Assembly (NCBI GenBank): GCA_030833025.1
Contig: JAURHZ010000108.1
Span: forward strand, 1 to 7,716
DNA length: 7,716 bases
Source of the DNA: Armatimonadota bacterium
GTDB lineage: Bacteria > Armatimonadota > Armatimonadia > Armatimonadales > Armatimonadaceae
Reading direction: 5' to 3'
Of the stretch, positions 7,199-7,716 are shown piece after piece (positions within the stretch are counted from its first letter, which is position 1; the number at the start of each line of letters is the position of its first letter). Under the pieces are notes generated by a model. It worked only from the letters and a program-made list of their open reading frames with translations. It was not told the origin of the DNA and searched no databases. The position numbers and the translations under genes are program-made.

Positions 7199-7716
7199 AT
7201 GAACAATAATTCCAAATACAATCATCAGCAGGATTTTGCCGATATTTTCATGTCACGGCGTGACTTGCTGGGTCGCATGGGTAACGGCTTTGCTGGAATG
7301 TCCCTTGCATCAATCCTCGCACAAGAGGCAAATGCACAGCAGACACGTAAGCCCGTAGCTAAGCCTCAGGGTGTGGCAAGTCCAGAGCGCTCTGGAAACC
7401 CATTAATTGCTAAATCATCTCCCCTTCCTGCAAAGGCAAAACGGGTTATCTTCCTGTTTATGAATGGTGGACCTAGCCACGTTGACACCTGGGATCCCAA
7501 GCCGCAGCTGACCGCGTATGCCGGCAAGACCCTACCCATTGCCAATCTTGCAACCGAACGTAAGACAGGTGTTGGACTTGCATCACCATTTAAGTTCAAG
7601 CGGTTTGGACAATCAGGTCTAGAAGTGAGTGAGCTGTTTGAAAAGACGGCTCAGTTCGCCGATGAGATGTGTGTAATCCGCTCAATGCACGCTGATGTAC
7701 CGAACCACGAGCCATC
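7199..7716 (+). CDS. DUF1501 protein, N-terminal part (runs off right edge)
   Basis: The open frame continues to the window edge for 172 complete codons. Residues 19-24 are SRRDLL, followed by a moderately hydrophobic stretch and a likely cleavage region near ANAQ, which fits a twin-arginine export signal. After a linker of about 35 residues comes the DUF1501 core: RVIFLFMNGGPSHVDTWDPK (82-101) and later SPFKFKRFGQSGLEVSEL and CVIRSMHADVPNHEP. DUF1501 proteins belong to the alkaline-phosphatase/sulfatase-like fold class, but their substrate is unknown. The gene is 18 bases after the PSD1 stop, so co-transcription is likely. The start could also be the ATG at 7250 (Met18), directly before SRR, which matches many relatives; neither start has a clear ribosome site. 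The linker is proline- and lysine-rich. Confidence 0.92.
   Translation, partial: MNNNSKYNHQQDFADIFMSRRDLLGRMGNGFAGMSLASILAQEANAQQTRKPVAKPQGVASPERSGNPLIAKSSPLPAKAKRVIFLFMNGGPSHVDTWDPKPQLTAYAGKTLPIANLATERKTGVGLASPFKFKRFGQSGLEVSELFEKTAQFADEMCVIRSMHADVPNHEP

Noticed and set aside
1..7716. tRNA, rRNA, CRISPR array, insertion sequence or attachment site
   Set aside because: I saw no tRNA-like cloverleaf, spaced repeat array, transposase or terminal inverted repeat; the window is nearly filled by protein genes.

Overview
The window looks like chromosomal DNA of moderate GC from a Gram-negative-type, respiring bacterium. Its most telling content is a paired DUF1549/DUF1553 cytochrome-type protein and DUF1501 protein. 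That pair is abundant in Planctomycetota and Verrucomicrobiota and also common in Acidobacteriota, Armatimonadota and relatives. The phylum cannot be fixed from sequence reading alone.

Layout: (1) Positions 1-609, minus strand, hold a LysR-type regulator that stops at about 183 residues, well short of the usual ~300. Its 3' end overlaps, in another frame, the beginning of a TerC-family membrane protein that runs off the left edge. (2) Positions 610-729 are a divergent intergenic region with two imperfect dyad symmetries and a possible sigma70-like promoter. (3) Positions 730-4206, plus strand, are a compact sdhCAB operon: a single di-heme cytochrome b558-type anchor, a covalent-FAD flavoprotein and an iron-sulfur subunit. 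It closes with a strong intrinsic terminator at 4224-4252. (4) Positions 4292-7180 encode a large exported protein with PSCyt1, DUF1549 and DUF1553 domains, two CxxCH motifs and a beta-rich insert near the C terminus. (5) From 7199 to the right edge is the start of a Tat-exported DUF1501 protein, 18 bases downstream and probably co-transcribed.

How the genes work together: SdhCAB is complete complex II, oxidising succinate and reducing membrane quinone. The LysR gene is divergent from sdhC, so it could act on the shared intergenic region, but its truncated effector domain makes normal ligand response doubtful. The PSD1/DUF1501 pair is a separate transcription unit behind the sdh terminator. 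Its biochemical role is unestablished; signals and heme-type motifs place it outside the cytoplasm. No clearly new system is visible. The points most worth checking are the LysR/TerC junction, the operator-like intergenic dyads, and the start region of the PSD1 gene (an 8-bp tandem repeat with no Shine-Dalgarno sequence).
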